DNA of 64,000 nt from Mytilus trossulus. Lineage: Eukaryota; Mollusca; Bivalvia; Mytilida; Mytilidae. The stretch spans positions 35,641,883 to 35,705,882 of the forward strand of contig NC_086386.1 of assembly GCF_036588685.1 (NCBI RefSeq), given 5' to 3'. A program made the position numbers and the translations under genes. The notes beneath the pieces were generated by a model, which was not told the origin of the DNA, ran no database searches, and saw only the letters and a list, made by a program, of their open reading frames with translations. How positions within the stretch are numbered: the stretch's first letter is position 1; every line of letters begins with the position of its first letter. Below, piece after piece: positions 10,315-25,300 of the stretch.

Positions 10315-13300
10315 CTGTAAAACATGGTATATCATTTTGTTATTAGAAAAAATAAATATATGAGCTGCGTCAAATAGAAATCGACCTTATGCAAGAGCAT
10401 GTATACATGACATAAAACGTAAAAACATTGACCAAAGTACATTTTGTATGAAGCGTGACATTCTAAAAATGTGCGCACAGTCAACGCTTTTACAACATTA
10501 TGAATTACAAAAAGAAGCATTCAATACTTAATTACATTTTTTAGCTAGGATCATGAAAATACGAATTTTATTATTTTTTTTCATTTTTAAATTCACCTGT
10601 GCACTTTATTGTGGGACCTTGTGTTATCATGAATGATAAGTTTTATTGTATAATGCAATTGCATAAGGAATAACATGTGATGTGCAGTTGGCCAATCAGA
10701 ATAAAGTATTATAATGAAACATACATCTAATGTAATTATGAAAATTATGAAATAACAGATGAATTTTGGTCTATTCTGTAGAAATTCTAGTCAACCAGAA
10801 ATAGTTTAACTCTATATTGATATTTATTTTTATCAAAATCTGGAGATCAAATGTCCATTCGGTAATCTTCTCTGAACCTTATTGACAAAGTATATTCAAA
10901 TAACTGACAAATCATCTCCTTTTTTTTCAAAATATAAATTAGGAAATTTGGTATGATTACCAATGAATAACACTTCACAAGAGACCAAATGACACTGAAA
11001 TTAACAACTATAGGTCACTGTACTGTCTTTAAAAATGAGCATAGCCCATACCACATAGTCAGCTATTTAAAGCCCAGACAAATGTAAAATGATTCAAACA
11101 TATATGTATATTTTGTCTAACTGCTTTACTTACTTTTCTCTAACTACAGTTTTTGGTCTACTTATTTTTTGCTGAGGTACAAGAGGAACAGTTGAATCAA
11201 AGGAACCAGTTTTCATATGCTGACTTCCCTCTGCTCCAAACAGACTATTACTATCTGCTGGACAAGACCCAGATCTGAAAAAAAAAAACCAGAAATGAAT
11301 TTAACTACAAACATTTAACTAAACAATAACTATCCTTTAAGTTGAACTAATGCCTCTATCACTTGCTTTATCAGTGTTGGCATGATTCTACTAGTTCTTT
11401 TGCTGACCTTTACTTAACATTTATGATCTTGAGGGTGATAATTTAATGAGTAATTACATGGATATTAAATGGATGGTTTGGCATTGAATTGAATTGTTTT
11501 GTAACATTTATTAAATTTAAATGTAAATGACATGCTACATATGGCTATACGACCAGGGTATCAATCGAGTAAAGTTTTACAGAGAAACTGCTGGCATTAC
11601 AAAAATTTGACTGAAACTGTATCAGCTGTAATCTCGAAAAAAGGACATTATTATTCTAGTACTTTAAGCTACACTTACCTGACATGATTACCAATACTCT
11701 CTGTGCCAGACCCATCACTTTCTAGTCCAGGGGATTTTGATTTCTTGCTCTTACCAGAGGTCAGTCTTTTTACCAGACTTAGTTTCTCCTTTTCTTTCTT
11801 GTCCTTCTATTCAAAAATAATAAAAATGTTCTTATATAATATAAATAACAGATCAAAGAATGATCAGTATACTTGTATTTGGGATGTAAGACATTAAAAA
11901 TTTGGCAGGAATATATATTTTCATTGGCACTGTTTTTCTTTCCAAAACTCACAAAAACTGACTATCAAACTATATGTAATAAAATATGAAAAGAAAAGTA
12001 CAGGTTAGCAGGCAAATTAGTATTGGCACTTCATGAACAAAGCCAGATATAAATTCGGAATATCTGACAATAAGTTAAAAAGCTAAACTTATGAAATAAT
12101 GGTAGCTGATTATTTGGTATGGGCTTTTCTCATTATTGAAGCCTGTACGGTAACTGTTAGCTGTTAATTTCTGTGTCATTTGGTCTTTTGTGGAGGATTG
12201 GCAATCATACCAAATCTTCCTTTTTATATGATATACAAACCTTATTATCCTTGACCCCAGGTATTTCTCCTGTGGCCCCAGCCACAACATTAGGTGGTGT
12301 GATGTTTGAAGAGGCAGACATTACTTGTGGCATTCCAACGGCATTAGGCTTTCTATAAACGACTTGTTTTGAGCTAGATGTACGATGACTGGAATGTCCT
12401 GAGGTCACACTAAGGTCAAGGTGACCTTCCATACCTACTGTTGGACCATTGTGATTTGTATGGCGGTGTGGGGATTTCGCTTTTGTTCCACTGCTATCTC
12501 CTGGCTTAAGTGAAGATGATGAGGATGATCTACTAGAAGCTGTTCTAGGTGATGATGATCCAGAATTTGTTGATTTTGTCGCTGATGATTTGTTACTCGC
12601 TGAAGAATGAGATGAGGTTTTACTGTTAGCTGCTGATCGTGATGGCGCTGATGAAGAAAGTTTAGCTAATGATTTTGAGCTTCTAGGTGTGATGGGAGGG
12701 GGACCAGAAGATGACTCTGCTTGCTGTGATGATGAGTTTTGAAGTGATGGTGACGACCCTGGCCTTATTGGTGATGTACTTGTTCTGTGACCTGATGAAC
12801 TTGACATAGTCACAGCAGGAGCAGATGAAGATGATGCCAAAGAATGGCTTCCTTTTGAATGAATATTCATCACATTACCACTGACAGGAAGAAATGCACT
12901 TGGTAACCTGAAAAAAGTTCAGAGTTGGATTTATATTCAGATTTCTCAATTAAATTTAGGTGTTATATTTAATAACTTTTCGCCAGTAAGAAGCTATTAT
13001 CAAATTCCCTTGTACCACATATTTTACTTGGTAAGTCAAAATAAGAAAATTAACCACTTTTTCCATAGAAAATAGAGCCCAACAACTCCATTGAAATTAT
13101 GTCATATCAAAATCTACCCATACTTCTTCAATCTAAGTTGATAGTACATGTACTATAACTGAAATACTCTAAAGTCTAATACATTACCTGACCATTTGTA
13201 CATAATTGCCAGGGAAAACACCAGGTTTCCCAGTCTTTAAACACTGTCCTCTAAACCATCCATCTTGACATTTATCACATACAGTGTAGTAATCTCCCTT

Positions 13301-16300
13301 CCTCAGTTCTATTTCATCCTCTCTGTGAGGTTTATAATTAAATAATGCTGTATATCTACAAATTCAATATTTTTTTTTTAGCATTCTTGATATCAATACG
13401 AAGACACTGAGCTATTTCGCATGTATGTTCTGGTTGCAAACAGACAAAAAATGTGTAAAGACATGCAACCACTTATGGGCACATTATCCTTACTAAGAGC
13501 AAACTAATATTTCCTAAATGCTTCATGCAGGTTAATAGCAAAAAAACAAGAATGTGTCCCCAGTACATGGATACCCCATCCGCACTATCATTTTGTATGT
13601 TCAGTGGACTGTGAAAATGGGTGAAAATCTCTAATTTGGCAGTAAAATTAGAAAGATCGTATCATAGGGAACATGTGTACTAAGTTTCAAGTTGATTGGA
13701 CTTCAACTTCATCAAAAACTACCTCGACCAAAAACTTTAACCTGAAGCAGGATGAACGGACAAACTAACGAACAGATGGACACACAGACCAGAAAAACTA
13801 ATACCCATAAATGGTGTTAGTGGTATTTGTTCCACAGGGTAATGTTATGCATCTAATGCGGTAGATCTATTTATATGGTTCTTATCGCCGCTGGCTTGCA
13901 TATTTTATGTGAAAAGAAAGCTGAGTGTGTAAGTCTTTCATGCCAGTAAACAGCCTCTAAAAAGTTGGCTAGATAGGAGTCATAAGCCCAGCAAGGCAAC
14001 CTATCTAAGAGAGACAACTCGAACAAAACCGGACAGATCATGATTCGTTAGCCTTGGTTGGCAACTGATCTAGAGGACTGGAACCGTAACACGAAATCCA
14101 CTGGCCCTCCAGGTTGGGGGTTGAGCACAAGACCAACTATCTCGTCTCATTAAAATGCAGTTACTGAAACAAGGACAACATTGTCCTTGCCCTATGTGCC
14201 ATTAGGCATAGCAAGGACTAAGTAAGTAAGTATAAATGGGGCATAAAAACACTACCCAATTAAACCAGATGCTCCGCAGGGCGTAGCTTTATACGACCGC
14301 AGAGGTTGAACCCCGAACGGTTGTGGCAAGTATGGACACAACATTCAAGCTGGATTCAGCTCTAAATTTGGATTGTGATTAAATAGTTGACACAGCATAG
14401 GTTTCTGACACAGAATGAATGTGTTCTAATGAACTTAAAATTTTTGTTTTCTCTTAGAGCAATTCACTATGCTGTTGAATATTAATCCTCTCAAAAAAAA
14501 TGTTTGAAGAAATTTTCTTTTTATTTATGAAATTTCAAATGAGAAAAATTGAACCCAATTTTTTTAATCACATCCCCCTTTCCCTTATTCCAAAACTAAT
14601 CTCAATTAAAATTTCTAATGGAGTTTGCAACAAGAACTACTCATTTAAATACATCATAAAATATTAAGATGTAAAAAAAACTGCTTGTTATCACTGAATG
14701 GTAAAGATTATTTTAATTTATCAGTTGGTAGTAAAAAGTGAATATACATTATATATTGTATATAACAAAGATTTTAAGTTGATTCTGGACAAAGAAAGAT
14801 AACTCCAATTATAAAAATCTTGCTATTGCACAATATTGTGCAATTAGATATTTCTTTCTTACTATTCTGGACAAAGAAAGATAACTCTAATTAAAAAAAA
14901 ATTTGCTATTTCACAATATTGTGCAATTAGATATTTCTTGCCATTGCGCAATACTGTGCAATTGAAAAGACTAGCTATTGCACAATACTTAATATAATAA
15001 TTTTAGATCCTGATTTGGACCAACTTGAAAACTGGGCCCATAATCAAAAATCTAAGTACATTTGGATTCAGCATATCAAAGAACCCAAGATTTCAATTTT
15101 TGTTAAAATCAAACTTAGTTTAATTTTGGACCCTTTGGACTTTAATGTAGACCAATTTGAAAACAGGACCAAAAATGAAAAATCTACATTCACAGTTAGA
15201 TTTGGCATATCAAAGAACCCCATTTATTCATTTTTTGATGAAATCAAACAAAGTTTAATTTTGGACCCCGATTTGGACCAACTTGAAAACTGGGCCAATA
15301 ATTATATAATAGTTCTTGAAAAACTGGTCATTATCGTGATATATGGACTGCCCACAGGACAGTCCATGTTTCACGATAATGACCAGTTTTTCAAGAACTA
15401 TTATGTTTATTTCATTGAGAAACCATGATTTGGAAAATTCTCATAAATTCAAAACGCCTAAAGCGAACTTGAGTAGTTGTACGATTTCTATAGCAAAGAC
15501 TGAAGACAAGTCGTAGTAATACTGCCATTCATTATAGTGCAGTATATAACTTTATAACTTTGCAGTATATAAAATTCTTAATTAAGTTCTCTTTAATTTA
15601 ACAATTAACGAAAAAATATAATAAACAATTCAACAACTTAAATGTACTTATTAAAAACAGGAACATGTTTTATAAAAGGTACATCTTTCTAAACAGAGAA
15701 ACCACGCCCCACCGGTCATTAACAGAGAAACCACGCCCAACAGTCATTATCAAACGGAAACCATGCCCAAACTGTCATTATCAGACGTAAACCACGCCCC
15801 ACCGGTCCATATCATGTAAAAGTTCATTAACGAACGGATTTCTGGTCCGTATTGTTCTGTTAATGACTGATGGAATTTATTACTGCAGATTAATGAATGT
15901 CATGTGACCCCTTTTTATCGAATAAGAAAATCTTATTCTCAACCGATATGAAATAATCAAGAATCTAAGTACATTTTTAGATTCAGCATATCAAAGAACC
16001 CAACCGATTCATTTTTTGTCAAAATCAAACTAAGTTTAATATTGGACCCTTTGGACCTTAATGTAGACCAATTTGAAAACGGGACCAAAAGTTAAGAATC
16101 TACAAACACAGTTAGATTTGGCATATCAAAGAACCCCAATTATTCAATTTTGATGAAATCAAACAAAGTTTAATTTTGGCCCCTTTGGGCCCCTTATTCT
16201 GTTGGGACCAAAACTCCCAAAATCAATACCAACCTTCCTTTTATGGTCATAAACCTTGTGTTTAAATTTCATAGATTTCTATTTACTTATACTAACGTTA

Positions 16301-19300
16301 TGGTGCGAAAACCAATAAAAATGCTTATTTGGGTCCCTTTTTGGCCCCTAATTCCTAAACTGTTGGGATCTAAACTCCCAAAATCAATACCAACCTTCCT
16401 TTTGTCGTCATAATCATTGTGTTTAAAATTCATTGATTTCTATTTACTTAAACTAAAGTTGGCCCCTAATTCCTAAACTGTTGAAACCAAAACTCCCAAA
16501 ATTCAATCCCAACCTTTCTTTTGTGGTCATAAACCTTGTGTCAAAATTTCATAGATTTCTATTAACTTAACCTAAAGTTATAGTGCGAAAACCAGGAAAA
16601 TGCTTATTTGGGCCCTTTTTGGCCCCTAATTCCTAAAATGTTTGGACCACAACTCCAAAAATCAATACCAACCTTCTTTTTGTGGTCATAAACCTTGTGT
16701 TAAAATTTCATAGATTTCTATTCACTTTTACTAAAGTTAGAGTGCGAAAACTAAAAGTATTCGGACGACAACGACGACGCCAGCGTGATAGCAATATACG
16801 ACGAAAAAAAATTCAAATTTTGCGGTCGTATAAAAATTTTAAACCTTTAAACAAGATGTGGTATGAATACAAATGAGAAAATGATCCATCAGTGACATGT
16901 AATAAAAGGACTAGGATTTCAGACATTCATATGTTGAACCCAAAACTCCTATATTTTAGGCAAGCAAGCTAACACAAGATCATCAAATCCATTAGTAAGT
17001 CTTTCCAACTAACAAAATGCCCAGTAAAAATCTTTTGAACTTTAAAATATTTGCTTGAACATTGTAGAATATACTTATACTAGTACTTAGCAAGTCTTTC
17101 CAACTAACCAAATGACCAGTAAAACTCTTTAGAACTTTAAAATATTTGCTGGAACATTGTAGAATATACTTTTACTAGTACTTACACAGGACTATTAATA
17201 CCAGAAATTTTAGAGGCATCTACTATTGCTGGTCCTGTCTGTGCTTCCGATGAATTGTCAAACTTTCTAGAAGTTCCAGGTTCCTGAAGAAAATTTAAAT
17301 GTTTTATTAAATTATGTTGATTTCGTAGTTTTGCTACAACCTGCATATAGAAAATTTTGTACTACATTTTATCTTTAAATTGGTATTTTTCTATACCCAT
17401 GAAATCCATGAAAATCTGTATTCTTCAAAAAAATAATTAGTCCACAATATTGACTATTGATTTTTCTTCAATATGTATACAAGATATGGACTTTATATTA
17501 TTTGCACAAGCATGGAAAATTATAGAAAGAAAGATAAATCATTAATTAAAGTGGCAACATGGTGTGGTGGCAAAAAAATATAATAGGGATGATTGTATGA
17601 TTTGAAAGCCCTGTCATTAGGTTTAGAACTATTGAGAAGACTTCTGAAGTATCATTTACTTGTGTCTCATCATTTATCTTTAAATAAGCAAATAAACTAA
17701 GTTTAAACTAAGTTAAAAATAAGATAGTTTTTATCAAACATTCCATACTTTGAACCAATTTGGATTTTGTACTTAGAAACTGAACATTAATTATATCAAA
17801 CCAAAATATTTACCTGAAATGCTGAATTAAGTTTACTCCCTGTGGAGGATGAAGGTTTGCTAGCTGTGGATGATGAGTTTCTACTGGTCACAGAAGATTT
17901 ACTAGATAAAACGGAGGTTTTTAGAGCTGAGGTAGCTGACTGACTATTATGAACTGGTACTGGTGGAGGTGACCTTGACCTACTGGGAAGGTGAGGAGAT
18001 GGTACAATTACCAAATTCCCACTGCTGCTTAACTCTAGAGATCTGAAGTAAAAGTGAAATTTCAAAATGGTCTTCTTAAAACATGTGATGTAAAAGGACA
18101 AATAATACCTTCAAAAAAGGAAGTTTCTTATTTAAGAATCAATTTTCCAAAAAATAAGAAAGCTTTGGCTCGTATTGAAAACTGAAGTAATGGCAGATGA
18201 AAGTACTTATCTGGGAAAAAAATTCATTTGGAATTCATTGATTTGACAGATTTTCAATTTGGAACCATAGGAGCAGTGATGCTGAGGAACTTACCAGACT
18301 TTTTTTTATAAATTATTTCTTACAATAAGAAGGCTAATATAACATGTATAATAAAATTTAAATCTATCAGTCCATTCTATTGTTTCTTCTTTTGCTTGCT
18401 GTAAAGATGTATCACTCTTATAAGGTAATATTTACTTAATTATAATTCAAATACTTAAAAGAGAAGAAAACTAGAGGCTCTAAAGAGCCTGTGACGCTCA
18501 CCTTGGTCTATGTGAATATTAAACAAAGGACGCAGATGGATTCATGACAAAATTGTGTTTTGGTGATGGTGATGTGTTTGTACATCTTAATTTACTGAAC
18601 ATTCTTGTTGCTTACAATTATCTCTATCTATAATTAACTTGGCCCAGTAGTTTCAGAGGAAAAGATTTTTGTAAAAGATTACTAAGATTTACGAATAAAT
18701 GGTTAAAAATTGACTATAAAGGGCAATAACTCCTAAAGGGGTCAACTGACAATTTCGGTCATGTTGACTTATTTGTAGATCTTACTTTGCCCACATTTAT
18801 TGCTTTTTACAGTTTACCTCAATCTATAATAATATTCAAGATAATAACCAAAAACAGCAAAATTTCCTTAAAATTACCAATTCAGGTGCAGCAACACAAC
18901 AACGGGTTGTCTGATTCATCTGAAAATTTCAGGGCAGATAGATTTTGACCTGATAAACAATTTTACTTCATGTCAGATTTGCTTTAAATTCTTTGGTTTT
19001 TCAGTTATAAGCCAAAAACTGAATTTTACCCCTATGTTCTATTTTTAGCCGTGGCAGCCATCTTGGTTGGTTGGCCAGGTCACGTCACACATTTTTAAAC
19101 TATATACCCAAAATGATGATTGTGGCCAAGTTTTGTTTGATTTGGCCTAGTAGTTTCAGAGGAGAAGATTTTTGTAAAAGTTAACGACGACGGACATCGA
19201 CAGACGCCGGATGCTGGGTCATGGGAAAAGCCAGGTGAGCTAAAAAAGGAGTTGATATAAGAAATGTTTATACGTGTACTATAGACATGTCTTAAATTTT

Positions 19301-22300
19301 ACATACTCTGTGTAATATTGATAATCATGATAACATTTGCTTGTGACAGTAAAAAATAACAATAAACCAACATATTTGATACTGCAGGAAGAGCATACCA
19401 CGACAAAATCAATAAACACAGTTTATAAAAGGGAAATAACTCGTACTTTAACACATGCTTTAGAGGAAATACACTCAACAATGGTAGCATGTTTTTATAT
19501 TTTTGTCATACAAATTAAACTTGTTACCAAGTCATTGCTATATATCTGTATAAGGCCACGTTTTTTTTATTTGTTGGTTTACGGATCCGCCGACCCCATT
19601 TTGCCAATTTTCAGAATAAAAATAAAATTGACTTTTCATGCTTTTTTATTCCCGCCGACCCTTATCAATGCATTATCCCTGAAAATTAATTAAAATTTCT
19701 TTTTTTTATGAAATGAAATGCATTAATCATTAACAAAGTTGATAACACTCTCTGTTGTGAAAAATAAAACTTCCAATTTACGTTTCTAAAAATAGACAAA
19801 TCAATTGTAACTGACCTTGAAATGTCGTTTACGCAAATAATTTTGCAGAACGAAACCTGTGTTTAAAACCAATTACAAAATAAGTTTGTTTCCCTTATTT
19901 GTCATCAATCGTAAGATGCATCATCTAAGAGAAATAGACTTTTCCAAATGTGGACAGGTGGAATACATCAATTAAAGTACTGAATATTAACAAATCCTTT
20001 GAAATTTTCTTGTTTCATAGATAATAAAAAATATCGATCATTGGAAATAAAAACCAGATTGCATGACAACTGATTAACCCGATATTGTCGTTTTTCCAGT
20101 GGACGAGTCTATTACGTTTTCGACACGTGTGTTAAAACTTATTTTTGTACGACGTTTTCACATTTTTTCTTTATCAGTTTTTGTGATTGAAGATCATTAT
20201 TTACCAAATTTCTGGAATTTATTGAGAGCTACTCAAATCTTTTTTTCTTGTTAGTGAAATGACGATTTAATTTTGTCTTTGTCCGTGCACCCCTCTTTTT
20301 TACAGGAAGTTATTAAACGATGTCATGCGATGTTCATGATCACTGATCAATAATATTTCATCGAACTTAATGTTAAGAAATGATGACAAAACGGCATATA
20401 AGACAAACATTTTGTTAGTGAGGTGAAATATATATTTATTTTGCATATTTTTCTGTTTTGAAAGATTTAATTTTTAATTTTTTTTCCGACCGACCGACCC
20501 GACTTTTTTATGGGAAAAATCCGTAAACCAACAAATTAAAAAAACGTGGCCTAAGAGCAAAAGGTTTAAAATGTCAGCATTAAAAGCAGTAAATAATATT
20601 TTTTTGTTTTTCCAGCATGAGTGTTTATAAAACCATGCACTTTCTTCAAAGGGGCAACATTTGCCTTAAGACAAATGTAAAATTGTTAACCTGTGGGTTA
20701 ATATCATATATATTTACATCCCTTATTGTATTTGTAGACTTTCAAAGCCACAAGTTTTTTTCCGATTCACCAAAGGGAGCATTAAAATAAGGAAAAAGAA
20801 GCTGCCACAGGTATCATGGGTTAAGAAGCTAGAAAAGGGGAGGTTAAAAAATATAGAACTGTGTTTTACTTTTTATTTTCAATGGTTATCAAATAAAACA
20901 CACTTTCAACAGTCGTTACGTTCTATTATGCCAACTAGCTGTCGTGAGAGATTTCTGAGGAAATCAAATAAAAACACACATTAATGACAACTGTTACCTT
21001 CTATTATGCTGACTAGCTGCCGTTGATGATTTCTGAGGGGATGCTGTATATGAATGCCGCTTCTGTTGTGGCATTTGAGTACCCAAAGAAGAAAGGGGAG
21101 AGGAATGTGGCACTCCATCCCCAGAACCTTGATCATGCAAAATTAAATTACCGGCATGCAAGGAAGGACTGAAAACGAATGTTAAAATAGAAAATCATAC
21201 AACCTATATATATAGCTAGCAAAGATCACAAGAAAAACAAACAAACATACAAATATTGGTATTATACAACACTTAATATATATATATATATTGTTAAAAT
21301 CAAAATACTACTAATGGACACCAGCTTTCAAGGAAACTAACACTAGTAAAACAAAATAAATGAAATAAAGATTATATTCAAATCTCATGTTTCAAATCTA
21401 AAGAGTTAAGCATCACTTAAAATTACCTTTTTTTTATTAACCATCACTTAAAATTACCTTTTTTTTTTATTAACCATCTATATTCTAAAATGTTCAATCA
21501 TGGTTGCTTTAAAGTTAAAATTCTCAACCGATATCTAGTATGCCTCAAAACCATCATTTTAAATATGCAATGTTTGTGCAAAGATAGATCAATATTAAAT
21601 TTTTTTACCAAAATACTTTAAAATTTCAACTCATCATTTAGCTTTTGAAGAAGGCAGTAACACTTCCCAAACAGGTGACTGACTTTTTATCCCCAATCAG
21701 ACCATGAAAACTGGTACTCAAGAATTCAACATTAAATACTTATGATTATACAGAAATAGGATGATTATAACAATGTATAATATGCTTTGTCAACTCCTTC
21801 TAAAATTTATCTTAATATACTGTGGATTTATAAGTATTTTTGTCTGAAACCAATTTTCATGAATTTTGTGGGCATAAAGGAACCAAGAAATTAAGTGTTT
21901 AAAGAAACTTTAATGTTTCTATAGAAATGTATGCAGACCTAAGCAAAACCATAGAATCTAATATCAATGAAAATGCATTTTTTCTTTAATACGCGAAAAA
22001 TGGTACCCACAAAAATAAATAAATACACAGTATGTTACAACAAACTAATCTGTAACAGAATTCAACACTTACAAATAAAAGTTGAGTTAAACAGTATTCC
22101 AATTACTAATGGGAGCAAAAAATGTATTATCATCTCAAAATTTATTTAAAATTTTACTGCTTTATGTTAATTCTTGTTTGTAAAAAGCATTTTGTAAATA
22201 ACCAATGTCAGCCAGTTTGAACAACAAGCACTTCAAAACTTTAAATAAATGAAGTTGACTTTATAATTTTTATATGTGTTTATAATTACACAGTATTTAT

Positions 22301-25300
22301 ATTTCATGAATATCTGAAAATTAATCCAATATAAAGGGGCATTAAATATTATATGGGTTTGAAAATCATGGTAAATGTTACATTTTAATTAAGTTCAAGA
22401 CGACTTCCTAGTTATGTTATTTACTTTAACTGTTCTATGTTTGATTACGGTACTGTAATAATGATTCACAATGAGTTCAAACAAAGCTGATTGTCTTTTT
22501 CACATAAAATGTTTCTTTTGTCATTTCTATGTATTTCTTAAAACACATATGACATTCATATGTATATTTGTGTGTTTTATTTACAAAACATTTAAATATC
22601 GACAAGGAATATTATATCTGAATTTTAAAAATCTGTATTATCATGTAGTCAAGTGTTAGTGTTCCATAAATACATTTTTAAAACGACAAATTCATCCTGA
22701 TGTTAAAACTTATCTTGTCCTTTGGTTCAAGAAACAACCAACTTTGCCTAACTATTACAACAACATCTATATACTAACAGCCCCATTGATAGACTTACTT
22801 TGATTGAGAATTAATAAGAGACCTTGCAGCATCATTCATCTGAAAATAAACAAAATTGAACTCTGACAACTGGAGAAACATGATGTGTTGCTTGGCAGAT
22901 CATATATTTCATCTGTATGTAAAATTTAAAGGCAAATTATCTGAGCATAGGTTTAATTTTGGGTCACTAAATTATTTGCATCAAACAAATGTAGCATGTA
23001 GATATATTATACATATATATTGTATATATATGTAAAATGGTTTTTTTTTCTTTTTTTGTGTGTGCTTAAATTGTAATTTGTAATTACATGTACTGATGTA
23101 TATGTTGTTCATTTCTTGTAATTAGTATACTTGTGTTTAAAAATGTAAATCTTCAGTATATTGGAGGAAATAAAGAGAATCAATCAATCAATCAATCAAT
23201 CATGCCAAAAACTTTAAAAGACTAATAACATACAGAAAACAATATCAAGGTTTTTACATTGAAATCATAAATCAACTTGCTATATGTGAGTTGCTTGTAA
23301 TAGGTGTGTCATTTTGCACATTAACGATAGATTCAGATTCAATAGTTTATGATATCTTTGTGTAATGCTCATACAAATGTTTTTTTTTAAATTTGAAAAA
23401 AAAATAATTATAGTTTCTAATGACAATAAAATTTAATTCAAGTCTATCTGTTCAATATTTAGCTAAAATTGCAAAAAAAAATAAAAAATTGGTAGTGCAT
23501 ATTTCTTATTGTTCATTAAAATGTGTCACAGCTTCATTCATTCATGTTTACAGTTTTATAGAGTGGTCTTTTAATAGTGGAAACTGTCTAAAACCCACAT
23601 TTACATGATGTAGGACAGCATTCAATTAAATGACAGATTGATGGAATCGGAATGTAATACTTACATCAACAAAGGATACAGGAAATATTCCTATCTTTTC
23701 ACCTTTCCTACCCTCCAACCAATTATCATCCACCTTTTTTAATACCGTTATGGTTTCATCCTGTCAAGCAGAAGAAAATAAATATTCAATTAAAAGACTC
23801 ATTTGCTCTTTTTCCCCAAAATAAACCAGATGCTCCGCAGGGCGTAGCCTTATACGACCCCAGAGGTTGAACCCTGAACGGTTGGGGCAAGTATGGACAC
23901 AACATTCAAGCTGGATTCTGCTCTAAATTTGGATTGTGATTTAATAGTTGACACAGCATAGGTTTCTGACACAGAATAAATGTGTTCTAATGAACTTAAA
24001 ATTTTTGTTTTCTCTTAAGAGCAATTCACTATGCTGTTGAATATTAATCCTCTCAAAAAAATGTTTGAAGAAATTTTCTTTTTATTTATGAAATTTCAAA
24101 TGAGAAAAATTGAACCCAATTTTTTAATCACATCCCCCTTTCCCTTATTCCAAAACTAATCTCAATTAAAATATTCTAATGGAGTTTGCAACAATAACTA
24201 CTCATTTAAATACATCATAAAATATTAAGATGTAAAAAAAAACTGCTTGTTATCACTGAATGGTAAAGATTATTTAAATTTATCAGTTGGTAGTAAAAAG
24301 TGAATATACATTGTATATTGTATATAACAAAGATTTAAGTTGATTCTGGACAAAGAAAGATAACTCCAATTAAAAAAAATTCTTGCAATAAGATATTTCT
24401 TGCTTACTATTCTGGACAAAGAAAGATAACTCTAATTAAAAAAAAAAATTGCTATTTCACAATATTGTGAAATTAGATATTTCTTGCCATTGCACAATAC
24501 TGTGCAATTAAAAAGACTTGCTATTGCACAATACTTAATATAATAATTTTAGATCCTGATTTGGACCAACTTGAAAACTGGGCCCATAATCAAAAATCAA
24601 AGTACATGTTTGGATTCAGCATATCAAAGAGGCCCAAGAATTTAATTTTTGTTAATATCAAACTTAGTTTAATTTTGGACCCTTTGGACCTTAATGTAGG
24701 CCAATTTGAAAACGGGACCAAAAATGAAGAATCTACATACACAGTTAGATTAGGAATATCAAAGAACCCCATTTATTCAATTTTTGATGAAATCAAATAA
24801 AGTTTAATTTTGGACCCAGATTTGGACCAACTTGAAAACTGGGCCAATAATCAAGAATCTAAGTACATTTTTAGATTCAACATATCAAAGAACCCCATTT
24901 ATTCATTTTTTGTCAAAATCAAACTAAGTTTAATTTTGGACCCTTTGGACCTTAATGTAGACCAATTTGAAAACATGACCAAAAGTTAAAAATCTACATA
25001 CACAGTTAGATTCGGCATATCAAAGAACCCCAATTATTCAATTTTGATGAAATCAAACAAAGTTTAATTTTGGACCCTTTGGGCCCCTTTTTCTTAACTG
25101 TTGGGACCAAAACTTCCAAAATCAATACCAACCTTTCTTTTGTGGTCATAAACATTGTGTTTAAATTTCATTGATTTCTATTTACTTAAACTAAAGTTAT
25201 TGTGCAAAAACCAAGAATAATGCTTATTTGTGCCCTTTTTTGGCCCCTAATTCCTAAACTGTTGAAACCAAAACTCCCAAAATCAATCCCAACCTTTCTT

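Larger units (their letters stand above)
15303..15951. mobile_element. Unclassified 649-bp insertion nested in copy A, with 5' hairpin
   Basis: Absent from the other two copies of the host repeat and flanked by AATAAT at 15297-15302 and 15952-15957, a probable 6-bp target duplication. It contains a long hairpin (15306-15350 against 15360-15404) and four 29-31 bp tandem units. No clear terminal inverted repeats and no coding frame. Confidence 0.65.
14262..16836 (+). repeat. 2 kb dispersed repeat, copy A (with nested insertion)
   Basis: Starts AACCAGATGCTCCGCAGGGC and ends at GCGGTCGTATAAAA. TTATACGACCGCA near the start is the inverse of TGCGGTCGTATAA at the end. The inside is built of diverged tandem units, a GGACC...TTTGGAC type (about 130-150 bp) and then a CCTAAACTGTTGGGACC type (about 150 bp). 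Compared with copies at 23824 and 55831 it carries an extra block at 15303-15951. The ORF at 15015 is a by-product of repeat conservation. Confidence 0.85.

Noticed and set aside
15015-15428. 137-aa ORF beginning [11 protein letters not shown], with related ORFs at 24561-24800 and 56560-56904
   Set aside because: All three lie at the same place in the 2 kb dispersed repeat and resemble each other only because the DNA is repeated. No domain, and lengths differ.
19337-19693. 118-aa plus-strand ORF
   Set aside because: Straddles the left border of the Harbinger-like element, so it cannot be an old gene.
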